Assembly (NCBI RefSeq): GCF_900215325.1
Contig: NZ_OCMS01000005.1
Coordinates: 62,001-126,000, forward strand
Direction of reading: 5' to 3'
From: Fibrobacter sp. UWB16
Lineage (GTDB): Bacteria; Fibrobacterota; Fibrobacteria; Fibrobacterales; Fibrobacteraceae
DNA: 64,000 bases
The position numbers and the translations under genes were made by a program. How positions within the stretch are numbered: position 1 is the first letter of the stretch; each line of letters begins with the position of its first letter. The notes beneath the pieces were generated by a model. It saw nothing but the letters and a program-made list of their open reading frames with translations, did not search any database and was not told where the DNA came from. Shown piece by piece: positions 26,482 to 36,646 of the stretch.

Positions 26482-29400
26482 ATGATGTGTGGTAAGAAGG
26501 GTGTATCCCTTATAACGGTTTTGATGTTTATGCTCGTTGCGACAATTGCTGCAACGGCTACGTTCAAATGGCTTAATTCCGAAGGTCATTCAAGTGCGGC
26601 CCGCATGATGCGTAATGAAGCGCGCCAGGCGGCGGTGGCGGGGATTACTGCCGCTCGTTCGTGGATGACGTATCACGGAAACGAGACGGGTGCCATTATT
26701 CGCCAGTTCAAGGGCAATGGCAATAAGCCTATCCACTTGAATAATGTGCTCGGCAATAATATCGAAAGTGCAAATCAAAATTTTGACGTGTGGCTTGTCG
26801 GTGCCGAAACGGAAAGCTCGCCGTATGTGGTGAAAATCCTTTCGACAGGTGAATCGAGGAATGGCTCCAAACATAGTGAAGTCGCGATTATGAAAATTTC
26901 GGGGCTTTACCAAGTCAAGGTTCCCGAGAAAAAAGTGAGTATTTCGTTTGACCGAGCGTTCTTTGGCAAGACCACGGGTATTACGGGCGATGACTCGCTG
27001 GAATCGGCTATTATCAATGGCGATTTTGGACATCAGAACAACGTTCCTGTAATTTCGAAACCGCTCCTGGTGACGGGTAATTTCTCGTTTCAGGGAACAA
27101 CGAACATGGGAGGGGACCTGTATGTCGGTGGAAACTTTGAAAATAGGGGAGGGCTTTTTTTCGGAAATCTTGAAATGGACCCGCATTCCAACGATTACGC
27201 CAATTGCAAAACGCCTGATGCCGATACGCTTGTCGTCTATATCGGTGGCTCTATAACCACGTGCGAAGGTAACGTCATTGCAGTATGTGGCGACCTTTAT
27301 GTAGGTGGAAGTGTGCCGGTGAATTGTGATATAAAGGTCGGGGGAAACTTTACCGTCAATGGGCACATGGAACGCGGTACTGGCGATATTTCAAAAGGTA
27401 TTGGTGTAAAAAAGAACATGGTCTTTACGGATAATGCCAGTTGGACAAAGAACGAACTCAACTATTTTAACAGTACTGGTGGCGGAACAGTATCAACGTT
27501 TAAGGTTACAAATAATTTGGTTCTTCCGCCGACGATGGATGGTCGAAAAGATGAAAATGGTGGCTATGCGATTGACTTGACGGGTAAAGTCATGAGCTAT
27601 ACGACTGCCAATACTATTTTGAGGGAGCAGGGGAATAACAACAACCCGAAGAAATATGGTGTCTTTGTTGAAGGTACGACCGCTGAACAGGCAAAAGCGA
27701 GGGACCGTGGGAACAGACGCTATTTCTCGTTTAACGCGGCCAAAGGTATAGAAAATCGCAAGGTGTCTAGGTGGAGTGAATCAGACCCGCTATTGAGAAA
27801 TATTGGCGATAATTATTGGAACAAGTTGAGAAAGATGTATGAATATCAAGGGCTTATTGGCTCTGATGGCGAAGTCCCTGTGCCGATTTTGTTGAATAAT
27901 GAAGATACGTGGACGACAAAAACGCAAAATGCTTTTTGTCATTTGGGCACAACGTTTAACTTGAATAATGAAAATATCGAAAAGATAAACAAGTGCTATA
28001 AAGATGCGGGTGAAAATGAACTATATAATGGTTTCTTGATTTTGGAATGGCATTCCTCCGAAAAGGTGGACCCGACGATTGCTTTAGACGGAAAGTTTGT
28101 TTTTTACGCTCCTCAAAAATTGGCTAATGGCCATGAATTGATTTTGCCCTCGACAACTGATAATTCCGTGGTGTTGCTGTATTTGAAAGAAGGTTCAGGA
28201 ATGCTTCGCGGTATGGAAGGTTTTAAACAGAACTTCTTTATTTATTCTAGAGGTGACATTGAAGAAATGAAGGAGTTGAAGCTCGAGGGCTGTGTCATTA
28301 TGGACAACGGCTCTACTCTGCGAAAATACCAAGGCAAGAACCACTTGAAGTATAAGGCGGAAGTTGTTCAGGCTGTGCAGGCTGCAGGGCTCATTATCGG
28401 TAACGAAGAATTTGAAAGGCTTGCGAATAAGTCCAGTGGCGCTACTTCGACATCGGGAAGTTCTGATGTGAGCGATACGGTGTATGTCTCTGTGGCATCT
28501 CAGTTGAAGATTACGATGGAATCTGAATATAAAAACAATGAATCGTACGGGAATGGTGATGAAAACGTAAAACCGTCTATTCTTATTTTGCCGCGAATCA
28601 TCTATTTGCCCAAAGATGCTAAAGGTCGCCTTTCGGACTATTACAATGTGGTGAACTTGAATGGCGCCAATGAACGCAAGAATCCGAACAATGTCACGTG
28701 TAGCCCGATGGGACTCCCGGCGGTCGAAAAATTCAAGCTGTACGCTTCGGTTCTCCCGCAAGATGTCTATAGTTGCCAATACACAAGTAACAACTATGAA
28801 AAAATGGGATTTTATGTTGTCGTTAGCGGCTCTTCTGGTGATGAACCTGTTGTGAAGTTTGAAAAGAAATCGATTGAAATTACTAAGGGTGGTACAGTCC
28901 ATGTAAATCTGAAGGCTTCGAAAGCGAAGCCTGCGACTGTTGATGTTTTCCAATCGAAGGCTCCTGATGAATGGGTGGTTACTGGTGGAACGTTAAAGAA
29001 AGAGAATACCGATGGTTCCAAGGTTTACTCAATGCCCTTCAATGGCGATAAACTGGCTTTTGATGTAACGATGAAAGAAACGGCGTCGGGAACGGGCTCT
29101 GTTTATTTCCAGTTGGTTGATCCTTGTGAAAACTGCGTCATCAATGCGGATTCCAATTCTACGACTGTGACGGCTGAAGGTTCGTTTACGCTTATCCGTA
29201 AAGATGTCCGTGAATATTGCGAACTGGCTGAGCATAAGGACGATGAATCTTGCAAGCAGGGCGGAGACTTGTACAAGAAAATTCAGACTCCGGAATGCGG
29301 ATCTTTGACAAAAGAAGGTACGCAGTGGGTCACCGCTGATGGCGTTGGCTGTAAGATGGATGAGCTCAATAACAAGTGGTTCTGCAGTATTTATATCACG

Positions 29401-32400
29401 ACTCCTGTAGTCTTGAAAAAAGCGGATAACTTTAATGACAACTTCTGCGAAGTCGTGATTCCGCCGAATACGAGCATTTCTTCTGCCAAGAGCGAAACGG
29501 AATACCTCTATGCGTCTGTACAGCGCCGTACGTATAATTTGCACATTGAATTTAAAGGTGCCGAGGAATCTAGCGATGTGATTGAAGTGTATAACAAGGC
29601 GAAGGATTCGGATGAATATGTCAAGAAGTACACTTGTAAAAATGGCGAAATTTGCGATTACCCGATTTATGCCGGTTATTATTATCAGCTAAGGGCGATT
29701 GCGAAGGGCTCTGACCGCTTCTCTCGTTTCACTTCGGAACCGAGCGTTGCTGCCGCCCAGGATTCCTTGCTGACGATTCTTGCATCGAGTGATTATTCTG
29801 TTGTGGCGTATTTCAATGACCGTGATGAACACTGCTTCTACGAAGATTTTGCGCCGGATGCAAACAACAAGGGCTTTGTTGCTTTCTGTAGTGAAAGTGA
29901 GGATTTCCCGCGCTGCATTGATGTGTGCTATACCAACCCTCAGCCGGGTATGTCTTGCAAAATTTCGGAATCCATGCACTGGGTGGGGGCTGATGCGGCT
30001 TCGAATCCGGACTGGGTGATGGTTTACGATAACAGAAATGCCACTTCGAATTGCCAATGGGATTATTCCTCTTGCCATTGCTCTTCGGATGACAATGCGT
30101 GCCGCCTGCAATGCAGAAAGCGCGTATGCACGACAACTAAATCGGGCGAACGCTTGGTCCCTTCGATTTCGAACAATTACATCACCGCCAATGCAGCAGC
30201 TGAAACGTCTTCGGATGTGCCGAACGGTTCTCAGAGCGTGATTCTCAATACTAAAGATAACGGTAGCAACGGTACGCTTACCTCTATTTTCTCGACGGAG
30301 ATTATTGATGTGAATACGACTGTGAAAAACATGGCTAACTCGGGATTTATCTTTAGGGCGAATGAGGACGCTTCGGAATACTATTCCTTGAGCGTTTACG
30401 GAAAGCATGCGGGCGGTGCATACTCGCCGTATGTCTATGTGATGCTTTGCTATGTGAATGGGCAGACGGCTTCTGATGATGCCTGTGTTGAAAAATTCCT
30501 CTCCACGACGGATTGGGATGTCTCGGAATCGGGTGGCTTTACCAACCTCTCAAAGATTGGCCTTGTGATGAATATTCAGGGCAATATCGTTTCGGTGAAT
30601 TTGCAGTTGAACGGCAATTCAGCAAATGCTTCTTCATCGGGATACTCGTTTGATTTGAATGAATTGTTTGGATCGAACCTTCTGTTGAATGATATCCACC
30701 ATGGTCATGCCGGTTTCAAGCTTTCGAATAAGGACTTTAAGCTTTACGATATTTCGTGGTCGAGTACGGCTTATGGCGATAATGCTTGCTGGGACCGCCC
30801 GAGACTTGTCTGCTCGTTTAAGACAAATTACCTCGGTGGAATTGTTCCGCAAGATGAAAATGTGAAACCTTGGGTCGGCTTCAGTTCATTTACGATGAAC
30901 AAGTACAAAAAATGCCACGTCAAGTATTATTACAATGGCTGTGACAACGCTGTCACCTCGATGCCGTCTCCGACAAACCCGCTTTATAACTGGGAAAAAC
31001 TGTATCAGCTCTATGCTTGTGCGGGCGGAGAACGACTCGGCATGTATTGGGATAAGGGCACCGAGGTGAACGATCCTTATTACCGCTTTAAAACCGAAGG
31101 CAAGCATGGCTATTATTTTGAAGACCCGGAATCGAGTTGGGGTGGCTTTGCCATGGATGCTAAGGTGGCGCTAGAGTGCCCGCCCGATGTCAAAGTGAAT
31201 GTCGCTTCTTCGTTGCTCCAGACGCAATCTTGCGGCGAGTTCTACGTTGGCGATATTTTGATGTGCTCGAAAAACTTTGATTTCCTGAATAGCGAAGAAC
31301 CTGTATTCTGCACGGATAGCTGTAGTTTTGAGGTCTCTGGCAACGAGGGCGTGAATGTCCGTAAATCCAAACTTTTGGTGGGGCTTAACAACCCCAATAG
31401 CCATAACTTGCGCATCTCCTTTACGGATAAGAATAAAATCCAGTCTTCGTTCTATACAACCGCTATGGATGGAACTTTGTCTATAGATGTGAACTCCATT
31501 TCTAACGAGGATGGCTTTGACCCGCAGCATGTCATGAGTGTAAATGTAAAGGTGGTTGACGGAAGTTCTATCGAAATCAACCAGCTGAAGAGCAGTTGCC
31601 CGAATTCGCTGAGCATTGGATCTTGCAAGGTGCAGTACGACAATAAGCATTGGGAAATTACTGCGGATGTGAAAAATGCAGATCGTTGCTCCGTTGAAAA
31701 GCCTCTCGTATCTGACGCGGAAGCTGTCGGGCCGGCCGAAGGTTGCCCCAAGACGTTCCGTTTCAAGGAAGAAGGGCTGTATTCTAAAGAAGATGTGCTG
31801 AGTTATGAATTTACGGTCAAGGCTTACAAAGGTTCTGGCGCCGATGAAGAAATGGAAACGCTGAAGTGCGATCCGTACAAAATCATACCGATTGAAGTGG
31901 GTTGCGATATTGCCGAAAGTAAGAAAACGGTCAAGCAGGGCGCTGGTGTTCCGTCTTTGAATCTTTCATTTACCAATTGTCCCGAAGATGGCTGTGATTA
32001 CACTATCAGTTTTGAAGGGAGTGTCATTGCTCGCGGGAATACGCAAAAAGAGGGCGACAAGACGGAAACGTACACCTTTACCGATTTGAATACGCCGTTA
32101 AATATGTTGAATGCAAAAGAGTATTCGTTTACCGTTGTTGCGGGTGGTAAAGAAAACCGTGATTGCAAATTTACGGTAGAAGAAACGGCTAGCAAGGCGA
32201 AAGCCTCATGTGATTTTAATCCGGATACCAAGATGTTTACAGCCAAGGTGGATATTCTCCAGGGGCTTACATGGTCGGGTGAAATTGATTTGCTGGATTA
32301 TAACGGTAACCGCTATAGGACGGTCCAGTCGTTTGTTGATGAAACGTCCTCTGAAATCAGTGTGGATTTGTCTGCGGTTCCGTTCTCGAATGGTCAAAAT

Positions 32401-33642
32401 ACAATCTCGCTTACTTTGAATGGTGGCGCTACAGGGAACGGTAGATGCCTTGTGACTTATATGCAATCTACGCCGCAAAGTGAACTTGAATTGACCTGCC
32501 CCTCGATTGTCTCGGTGAATGGCTATGATAAGACTTTTGAAATGACGCCGACGGTTACGGGGTGCGAAAATGGTGGCTGCTCGTGGAGTGTCTCTGGCGG
32601 GGCTTCTGTTTCTCCGGCAAGTAATTATACATCGGGAACCCTTACGGTAACGGAATCTTATGTGAGCAGCAGTAAGGAATACACGTTTACCTTAAGCCAT
32701 GAAGGTCTTGATAGCAAGACTTGCGATGTGACTGTTGAAAGGGCGTCTCAGTTTGAACTGGATTGTGAAATTGCCAAGCAGACGGATGTCGAGCCTGGAG
32801 AAACGATTACGATTCAGCCGCATTCCGTGACAGGGTGCAATTCGGATTGCTCGTACAGTGTCGAAATGCAGAATTCGACATCTGGCGCGGATTACATCAG
32901 CGTTGTGAATGGTACGGGATCCAATTATGATGGTGGCGCTATTTCGTTTAAGGGCGCTAGCTCTGGCGGCACAAAGCAATATCGTTTGACGGTGACGGAT
33001 GCCATGAATTCCTCGAAGTCATGCTTGTTCGAAGTCGGCTATGCAAATTCTGGATGCCGCTCGGTAGTGCGTAAAATGCCTTTCAGCAACAGTAATATTA
33101 GCATAAGTGATAGATTTGTTGCTGGTTGCAATGAAATTAAAACGGTTAAGCAATGTAGCAAGGCTCAAATCCAGTCTCAGGCATGTTCTTGCTCGGATGG
33201 CTTGTCGCATACGTTTACGATTAACGGAAAGACGCTTGATTGTGGCGTGTACTTCGATGATGTCATTCCGGCACGTTCTACTGTAACTTTGGATGTTCCT
33301 GAAAACTGCACGATTAATGGCAATATCTACCTTTCGGAATGTTATTATGACCCGAATTATGTAGGTGTTGGTACAAAGCTAACTGGGAACTTCCAAAGCT
33401 TTGAACCAGGTTCAAATAGTGTGTATGTGGCTGCTTTTGATAACGGAAATCGGTTGAACTGCTCTGTTTCTCAAACGGCATCATATGCAAGAACCGTGGC
33501 ATCGGTAAATGGTTGTAATATCACGATTAATGGAAACAATGATCGAAGCTATAGCAACTGTGAGCTTGAAGGCAATGCTGATTACACGCTCATTGTTAAG
33601 GATGATGCTCCGAGCGATTTGAAATGTGGTATTAGTTGGTAA
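26482..33642 (+). CDS. Giant PilX-like pseudopilin with multidomain adhesin-like ectodomain (copy B)
   Basis: 2,386 residues. The N-terminus KKGVSLITVLMFMLVATIAA matches copy A almost exactly and also lacks Glu at +5. Domain order parallels copy A: beta-helix-like repeats (VTGNFSFQG, LYVGGNFEN, IKVGGNFTVNG) at about 190-300; LPRIIYLPKDAKG and LSDYYN near 700; DEHCFYEDF near 1115 opening a lectin-like block; VKPWVGFSSF near 1455; CGEFYVGDI near 1582; and GFDPQHV. Tandem Cys-paired Ig-like repeats run from about 1807 to 2190 (TNCPEDGCDY, TGCENGGCSW, TGCNSDCSY). A distinct C-terminus with more cysteines ends KCGISW; it lacks the Gly-Ser linker of copy A. AGGGG precedes the start. The likely site is the tip of a surface pilus. 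Confidence 0.82.
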   Translation: MMCGKKGVSLITVLMFMLVATIAATATFKWLNSEGHSSAARMMRNEARQAAVAGITAARSWMTYHGNETGAIIRQFKGNGNKPIHLNNVLGNNIESANQNFDVWLVGAETESSPYVVKILSTGESRNGSKHSEVAIMKISGLYQVKVPEKKVSISFDRAFFGKTTGITGDDSLESAIINGDFGHQNNVPVISKPLLVTGNFSFQGTTNMGGDLYVGGNFENRGGLFFGNLEMDPHSNDYANCKTPDADTLVVYIGGSITTCEGNVIAVCGDLYVGGSVPVNCDIKVGGNFTVNGHMERGTGDISKGIGVKKNMVFTDNASWTKNELNYFNSTGGGTVSTFKVTNNLVLPPTMDGRKDENGGYAIDLTGKVMSYTTANTILREQGNNNNPKKYGVFVEGTTAEQAKARDRGNRRYFSFNAAKGIENRKVSRWSESDPLLRNIGDNYWNKLRKMYEYQGLIGSDGEVPVPILLNNEDTWTTKTQNAFCHLGTTFNLNNENIEKINKCYKDAGENELYNGFLILEWHSSEKVDPTIALDGKFVFYAPQKLANGHELILPSTTDNSVVLLYLKEGSGMLRGMEGFKQNFFIYSRGDIEEMKELKLEGCVIMDNGSTLRKYQGKNHLKYKAEVVQAVQAAGLIIGNEEFERLANKSSGATSTSGSSDVSDTVYVSVASQLKITMESEYKNNESYGNGDENVKPSILILPRIIYLPKDAKGRLSDYYNVVNLNGANERKNPNNVTCSPMGLPAVEKFKLYASVLPQDVYSCQYTSNNYEKMGFYVVVSGSSGDEPVVKFEKKSIEITKGGTVHVNLKASKAKPATVDVFQSKAPDEWVVTGGTLKKENTDGSKVYSMPFNGDKLAFDVTMKETASGTGSVYFQLVDPCENCVINADSNSTTVTAEGSFTLIRKDVREYCELAEHKDDESCKQGGDLYKKIQTPECGSLTKEGTQWVTADGVGCKMDELNNKWFCSIYITTPVVLKKADNFNDNFCEVVIPPNTSISSAKSETEYLYASVQRRTYNLHIEFKGAEESSDVIEVYNKAKDSDEYVKKYTCKNGEICDYPIYAGYYYQLRAIAKGSDRFSRFTSEPSVAAAQDSLLTILASSDYSVVAYFNDRDEHCFYEDFAPDANNKGFVAFCSESEDFPRCIDVCYTNPQPGMSCKISESMHWVGADAASNPDWVMVYDNRNATSNCQWDYSSCHCSSDDNACRLQCRKRVCTTTKSGERLVPSISNNYITANAAAETSSDVPNGSQSVILNTKDNGSNGTLTSIFSTEIIDVNTTVKNMANSGFIFRANEDASEYYSLSVYGKHAGGAYSPYVYVMLCYVNGQTASDDACVEKFLSTTDWDVSESGGFTNLSKIGLVMNIQGNIVSVNLQLNGNSANASSSGYSFDLNELFGSNLLLNDIHHGHAGFKLSNKDFKLYDISWSSTAYGDNACWDRPRLVCSFKTNYLGGIVPQDENVKPWVGFSSFTMNKYKKCHVKYYYNGCDNAVTSMPSPTNPLYNWEKLYQLYACAGGERLGMYWDKGTEVNDPYYRFKTEGKHGYYFEDPESSWGGFAMDAKVALECPPDVKVNVASSLLQTQSCGEFYVGDILMCSKNFDFLNSEEPVFCTDSCSFEVSGNEGVNVRKSKLLVGLNNPNSHNLRISFTDKNKIQSSFYTTAMDGTLSIDVNSISNEDGFDPQHVMSVNVKVVDGSSIEINQLKSSCPNSLSIGSCKVQYDNKHWEITADVKNADRCSVEKPLVSDAEAVGPAEGCPKTFRFKEEGLYSKEDVLSYEFTVKAYKGSGADEEMETLKCDPYKIIPIEVGCDIAESKKTVKQGAGVPSLNLSFTNCPEDGCDYTISFEGSVIARGNTQKEGDKTETYTFTDLNTPLNMLNAKEYSFTVVAGGKENRDCKFTVEETASKAKASCDFNPDTKMFTAKVDILQGLTWSGEIDLLDYNGNRYRTVQSFVDETSSEISVDLSAVPFSNGQNTISLTLNGGATGNGRCLVTYMQSTPQSELELTCPSIVSVNGYDKTFEMTPTVTGCENGGCSWSVSGGASVSPASNYTSGTLTVTESYVSSSKEYTFTLSHEGLDSKTCDVTVERASQFELDCEIAKQTDVEPGETITIQPHSVTGCNSDCSYSVEMQNSTSGADYISVVNGTGSNYDGGAISFKGASSGGTKQYRLTVTDAMNSSKSCLFEVGYANSGCRSVVRKMPFSNSNISISDRFVAGCNEIKTVKQCSKAQIQSQACSCSDGLSHTFTINGKTLDCGVYFDDVIPARSTVTLDVPENCTINGNIYLSECYYDPNYVGVGTKLTGNFQSFEPGSNSVYVAAFDNGNRLNCSVSQTASYARTVASVNGCNITINGNNDRSYSNCELEGNADYTLIVKDDAPSDLKCGISW

Positions 33643-33662
33643 GTTAGCGAATAGAACAATGC

Positions 33663-33692
33663 AAAAAAGGAACCCCAAAGGGTTCCTTTTTT
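33663..33692. terminator. Bidirectional terminator between giant pilin B and gpmI
   Basis: AAAAAAGGAACCC / GGGTTCCTTTTTT perfect stem with a short loop, placed between two convergent stops. Confidence 0.9.
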
Positions 33693-33722
33693 AATGGTTC
33701 GCGGCGCTTGTCCGCAAGCTCA

Positions 33723-35357
33723 TTACTTGATAATCAACATGGAATCGTCCCAAGCTTCGTGCTTTTCGAGGCCGAGGAGGTTGGCCGTCGTTGCTGCGAT
33801 GTTGGAAAGACCCCAGTCGCCTTCCTTGAGGCCGAGCTTGCCGCCAGTGACGTTATCGTAAAGGATGCACGGCACCTTGTTGAGCGTGTGGCTCGTCTTG
33901 GCCTTGAAGGAACCATCCTTGTTGACCTTCGGCATGCCGGTCTTCTTGTCGATTTCGTACATTTCGTCGGCGTTACCGTGGTCAGCCGTGATGATTGCAA
34001 CACCACCGAGGGCGTCAATCACCGGGAGCAAACGGGCGAGGCCGATATCCACAGCTTCGATAGCCATCGTAGCAGCGCGGAAGGAACCGGTGTGGCCCAC
34101 CATGTCGCCGTTCGGGAAGTTGCAGCGGAGAGTCTGGTACTTGCCGCTCTTCAAAGCTTCGATCATGGCGTCGGTGATTTCGGCAGCCTTCATCCACGGG
34201 CGCTGTTCGAACGGAACAACGTCAGATTCGATTTCGAGGTAGGTTTCGCCGTCGAACTTGCTGGAACGGTTACCATTCCAGAAGTAAGTGACGTGGCCGT
34301 ACTTCTGTGTTTCGGAGCAAGCGAACTGCTTGACGCCCGTTTCGGAAAGCCATTCGCCGCTGGTTTCCTTGATTGCCGGAGGCGGAACGAGGAAGCGGTT
34401 CGGGAGCTTGAGGTCGCCGTCGTACTGGAGCATGCCAGCGTAGCAGACGTGCGGGAAGCGCTTGCGGTCAAATTCGTTGAAGGATTCTTCTTCGAAGGCG
34501 CGCGTGATTTCGATAGCGCGGTCGCCACGGAAGTTGAAGAACACCACGGAGTCGCCATCGTTGATGGTGCCAACCGGAGCGCCGTCCTTAGCGATCACGA
34601 ACGGCGGGAGGTCCTGGTCAATAGCCTTGGTTTCGCCACGGAGGGTTTCGATAGCCTGCGTAGCGTTGTCGAAGTAGCGGCCTTCGCCGAGCACGTGGGT
34701 CTTCCAGCCGAGTTCCACCATCTTCCAGTTAGCGTTGTAACGGTCCATGGTGATCTGCATACGGCCACCGCCGCTAGCAATGCAGACGTCGAATTCCGGA
34801 GAGCGGAGTTCGTCGAGGAACTTTTCGAACGGGCCAACGTAATCGAGAGCGGAAGTTTCCGGAACGTCACGACCGTCGAGGAGGATGTGAACGCGAACCT
34901 TCTTGACGCCTTCCTTCTTGGCCTGGGCAACCATGGCCTTGAGGTGAGCGATATTGGAGTGAACGTTACCGTCGCTGAAGAGGCCGATGAAGTGAAGAAC
35001 CGTGTTCTTTTCACGAACGTTGCCGGAGATTTCCTTCCAAGCGTCGCGGCCGAAGATGTCGCCGCTGTTGATGGCGTCTGCAACGAGGGCTGCACCCTGG
35101 TTGTAAACCTGGCCAGCACCGATAGCGTTGTGGCCAACTTCGGAGTTACCCATGTCTTCGTTGGTCGGCATACCGACGGCGCGACCGTGGGCCTTCAAGA
35201 GGACGTTCGGGTACATCTTGAAGAGGTTGTCGAGAGTCGGGGTGCGGGCGGCCTTGATGGCGTTGCCTTCGACCTTATCGGTGATACCAAAACCGTCCAT
35301 CACGATCGTGACAACGGGTCCCTTGATGCCAGGGAAGTTGGAAAGTTTCTTGAGCAT
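33723..35357 (-). CDS. gpmI: 2,3-bisphosphoglycerate-independent phosphoglycerate mutase
   Basis: Interconverts 3- and 2-phosphoglycerate in glycolysis through a phosphoserine intermediate and two metal ions, without the 2,3-BPG cofactor. 544 residues, slightly longer than the usual 510-520. It begins VVTIVMDGFGI. The catalytic serine is in MGNSEVGHNAIGAG. FIGLFSDGNVHSN, HILLDGRDVPE and the metal site ITADHGNADEM are all in the expected order. The start has GGAG before ATG. A TTTCTAAATTT promoter-like element lies upstream at 35387. The large open frame on the opposite strand over this gene is a codon-bias shadow. Confidence 0.95.
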   Translation of the reverse strand: MLKKLSNFPGIKGPVVTIVMDGFGITDKVEGNAIKAARTPTLDNLFKMYPNVLLKAHGRAVGMPTNEDMGNSEVGHNAIGAGQVYNQGAALVADAINSGDIFGRDAWKEISGNVREKNTVLHFIGLFSDGNVHSNIAHLKAMVAQAKKEGVKKVRVHILLDGRDVPETSALDYVGPFEKFLDELRSPEFDVCIASGGGRMQITMDRYNANWKMVELGWKTHVLGEGRYFDNATQAIETLRGETKAIDQDLPPFVIAKDGAPVGTINDGDSVVFFNFRGDRAIEITRAFEEESFNEFDRKRFPHVCYAGMLQYDGDLKLPNRFLVPPPAIKETSGEWLSETGVKQFACSETQKYGHVTYFWNGNRSSKFDGETYLEIESDVVPFEQRPWMKAAEITDAMIEALKSGKYQTLRCNFPNGDMVGHTGSFRAATMAIEAVDIGLARLLPVIDALGGVAIITADHGNADEMYEIDKKTGMPKVNKDGSFKAKTSHTLNKVPCILYDNVTGGKLGLKEGDWGLSNIAATTANLLGLEKHEAWDDSMLIIK

Positions 35358-35386
35358 ATTTACTCCATTTAAATGTTACGGAGGCA

Positions 35387-35392
35387 AATTTA
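35387..35392 (-). promoter_or_regulatory. Candidate -10 element of gpmI
   Basis: Minus-strand TTTTTTCTAAATTTGCC with a TAAATT core 29 bases before the ATG. It overlaps the tail of the upstream gene's terminator. Confidence 0.45.
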
Positions 35393-35393
35393 G

Positions 35394-35421
35394 AAAAAAA
35401 AGACCTCCACAGGGGAGGTCC
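35394..35421 (-). terminator. Rho-independent terminator of the 35448 lipoprotein gene
   Basis: Minus strand: GGACCTCCCC TGTG GAGGTC followed by a run of Ts. Confidence 0.8.
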
Positions 35422-35447
35422 TTTTAAAGAGTTTCTGTTTTAGAAGA

Positions 35448-36479
35448 CTACTTAGCTCTGTAAATGAGCAACGTGAAGGTTACATCGTTGCCATCCGGGC
35501 TCGGCGTGTCATTGACGATGAACGCATAGAAGCCTGCTGCAGAACCCGTGTTAGACTTGTAAACATTCGGGTTGATAGCGACAAAGAACACGTCGCTTTC
35601 GTACAGAATGTCCGGATAGGTTTCTACGAGGGTAGATTCCACATACTGGAAGTCATCCGTTGTCGGGTTTGTCGGGTACCAGTCACGCATCCAGTCGTTC
35701 TTCTTTTCAGCGTCGTTTTGGTTGTCGTACTTGGTGAACAAGAGGCCAGTTGTACTGGAGACAGAAACCTTGCCTGCGGCGATTCTGTTGAAGCAGATGT
35801 CACCCGTGGGGCTGCTAGAAGCAATGCCTGTTGCAATGTCCAAGCACTTATCGGTCTTTGTGCTGACCTTAACAGAGACGGTGTCGAGGGCGCCGCCCGG
35901 AATCTTCGGAGCGCTGGAAGAAGAGCTTTCCGGTTCCTTGCAGAATTCTTCGCTACGTGTGAACGGAATGGTGTAGTTGGATACCGACTTCAAGATTCCA
36001 TCGGAAGCGGTTGCCGTAATCATGAGAGAGAAATTGCCGCATTCCGTGTAGCCTTCAGTGAGGTTCGAGTAGAGGTCAGCTTCCTGGAAGTTGATTGCTG
36101 TCACGCGATTGGCGTTGAAATCAATCGGGTTACCGAAGGTGTAGTTGCCGGTCGGAACATTCTGGCTGTTGACAATAGTGACCTGGAGATCGGTGAAGCG
36201 AACCAAGCTAGGATCATCAATAGCGGTAGAGTCAAACAAGTCGAGGGTGATGTCACCCTTGAACTTAACCTTGTTGGAAACGACGCTTGCCGCCATGTTT
36301 GCAAAATGAATGGATGTTTGCGGTGTCGGCTCTGGCGGAACATAAGCGCTAGAAGGTGTCGGGTTTTCTGGCTTTGTCGAAAAATCGCTGCCCTCATCGC
36401 CTCCGCAGGCGACAAAACTTAAAGCTCCAATAGCGAGAGCGGAAGTGAAAATAAGAGGTGTGACGAACTTTGAATTCAT
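35448..36479 (-). CDS. Lipoprotein, function unknown
   Basis: 343 residues from the ATG at 36479, which has AAAGGG upstream. The lipoprotein signal ends LSFVAC (Cys25), followed by a Pro/Ser-rich linker to about residue 55. A beta-rich region follows (SSVSNYTIPF-like strands around an internal cysteine), then a second Ser-rich linker (SSSSAPKIPG), then a domain with DICFNRIAAGKV, DNQNDAEKKNDWMRDW and FFVAINPN. The two-domain layout separated by a Ser linker is common in secreted Fibrobacter proteins, but I recognise no catalytic family. It has its own terminator and promoter region. Probably surface-exposed. Confidence 0.75.
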   Translation of the reverse strand: MNSKFVTPLIFTSALAIGALSFVACGGDEGSDFSTKPENPTPSSAYVPPEPTPQTSIHFANMAASVVSNKVKFKGDITLDLFDSTAIDDPSLVRFTDLQVTIVNSQNVPTGNYTFGNPIDFNANRVTAINFQEADLYSNLTEGYTECGNFSLMITATASDGILKSVSNYTIPFTRSEEFCKEPESSSSSAPKIPGGALDTVSVKVSTKTDKCLDIATGIASSSPTGDICFNRIAAGKVSVSSTTGLLFTKYDNQNDAEKKNDWMRDWYPTNPTTDDFQYVESTLVETYPDILYESDVFFVAINPNVYKSNTGSAAGFYAFIVNDTPSPDGNDVTFTLLIYRAK

Positions 36480-36646
36480 TTTAATACCCTTTCTATGTAA
36501 TCTTAAAGTGAAAATAAACAAAATTTGGGCAAAAAGCACCAAGTATTTAACTTTTTATAATAATACAAAAATAAAATTACATGGCGTAATAAGCGCGGTA
36601 TAGAGTGTGACGAATATTATAATAAATCTGTAAACAAAATTATACA

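Noticed and set aside
16000-33600. CRISPR array or phage-related content in the giant-gene region
   Set aside because: No regularly spaced direct repeats and no phage structural motifs; the repetition is at protein-domain level.
33708-35372. 554-codon open frame on the plus strand
   Set aside because: It lies exactly antisense to gpmI, whose conserved motifs are unmistakable; the opposite frame is open through codon bias only.
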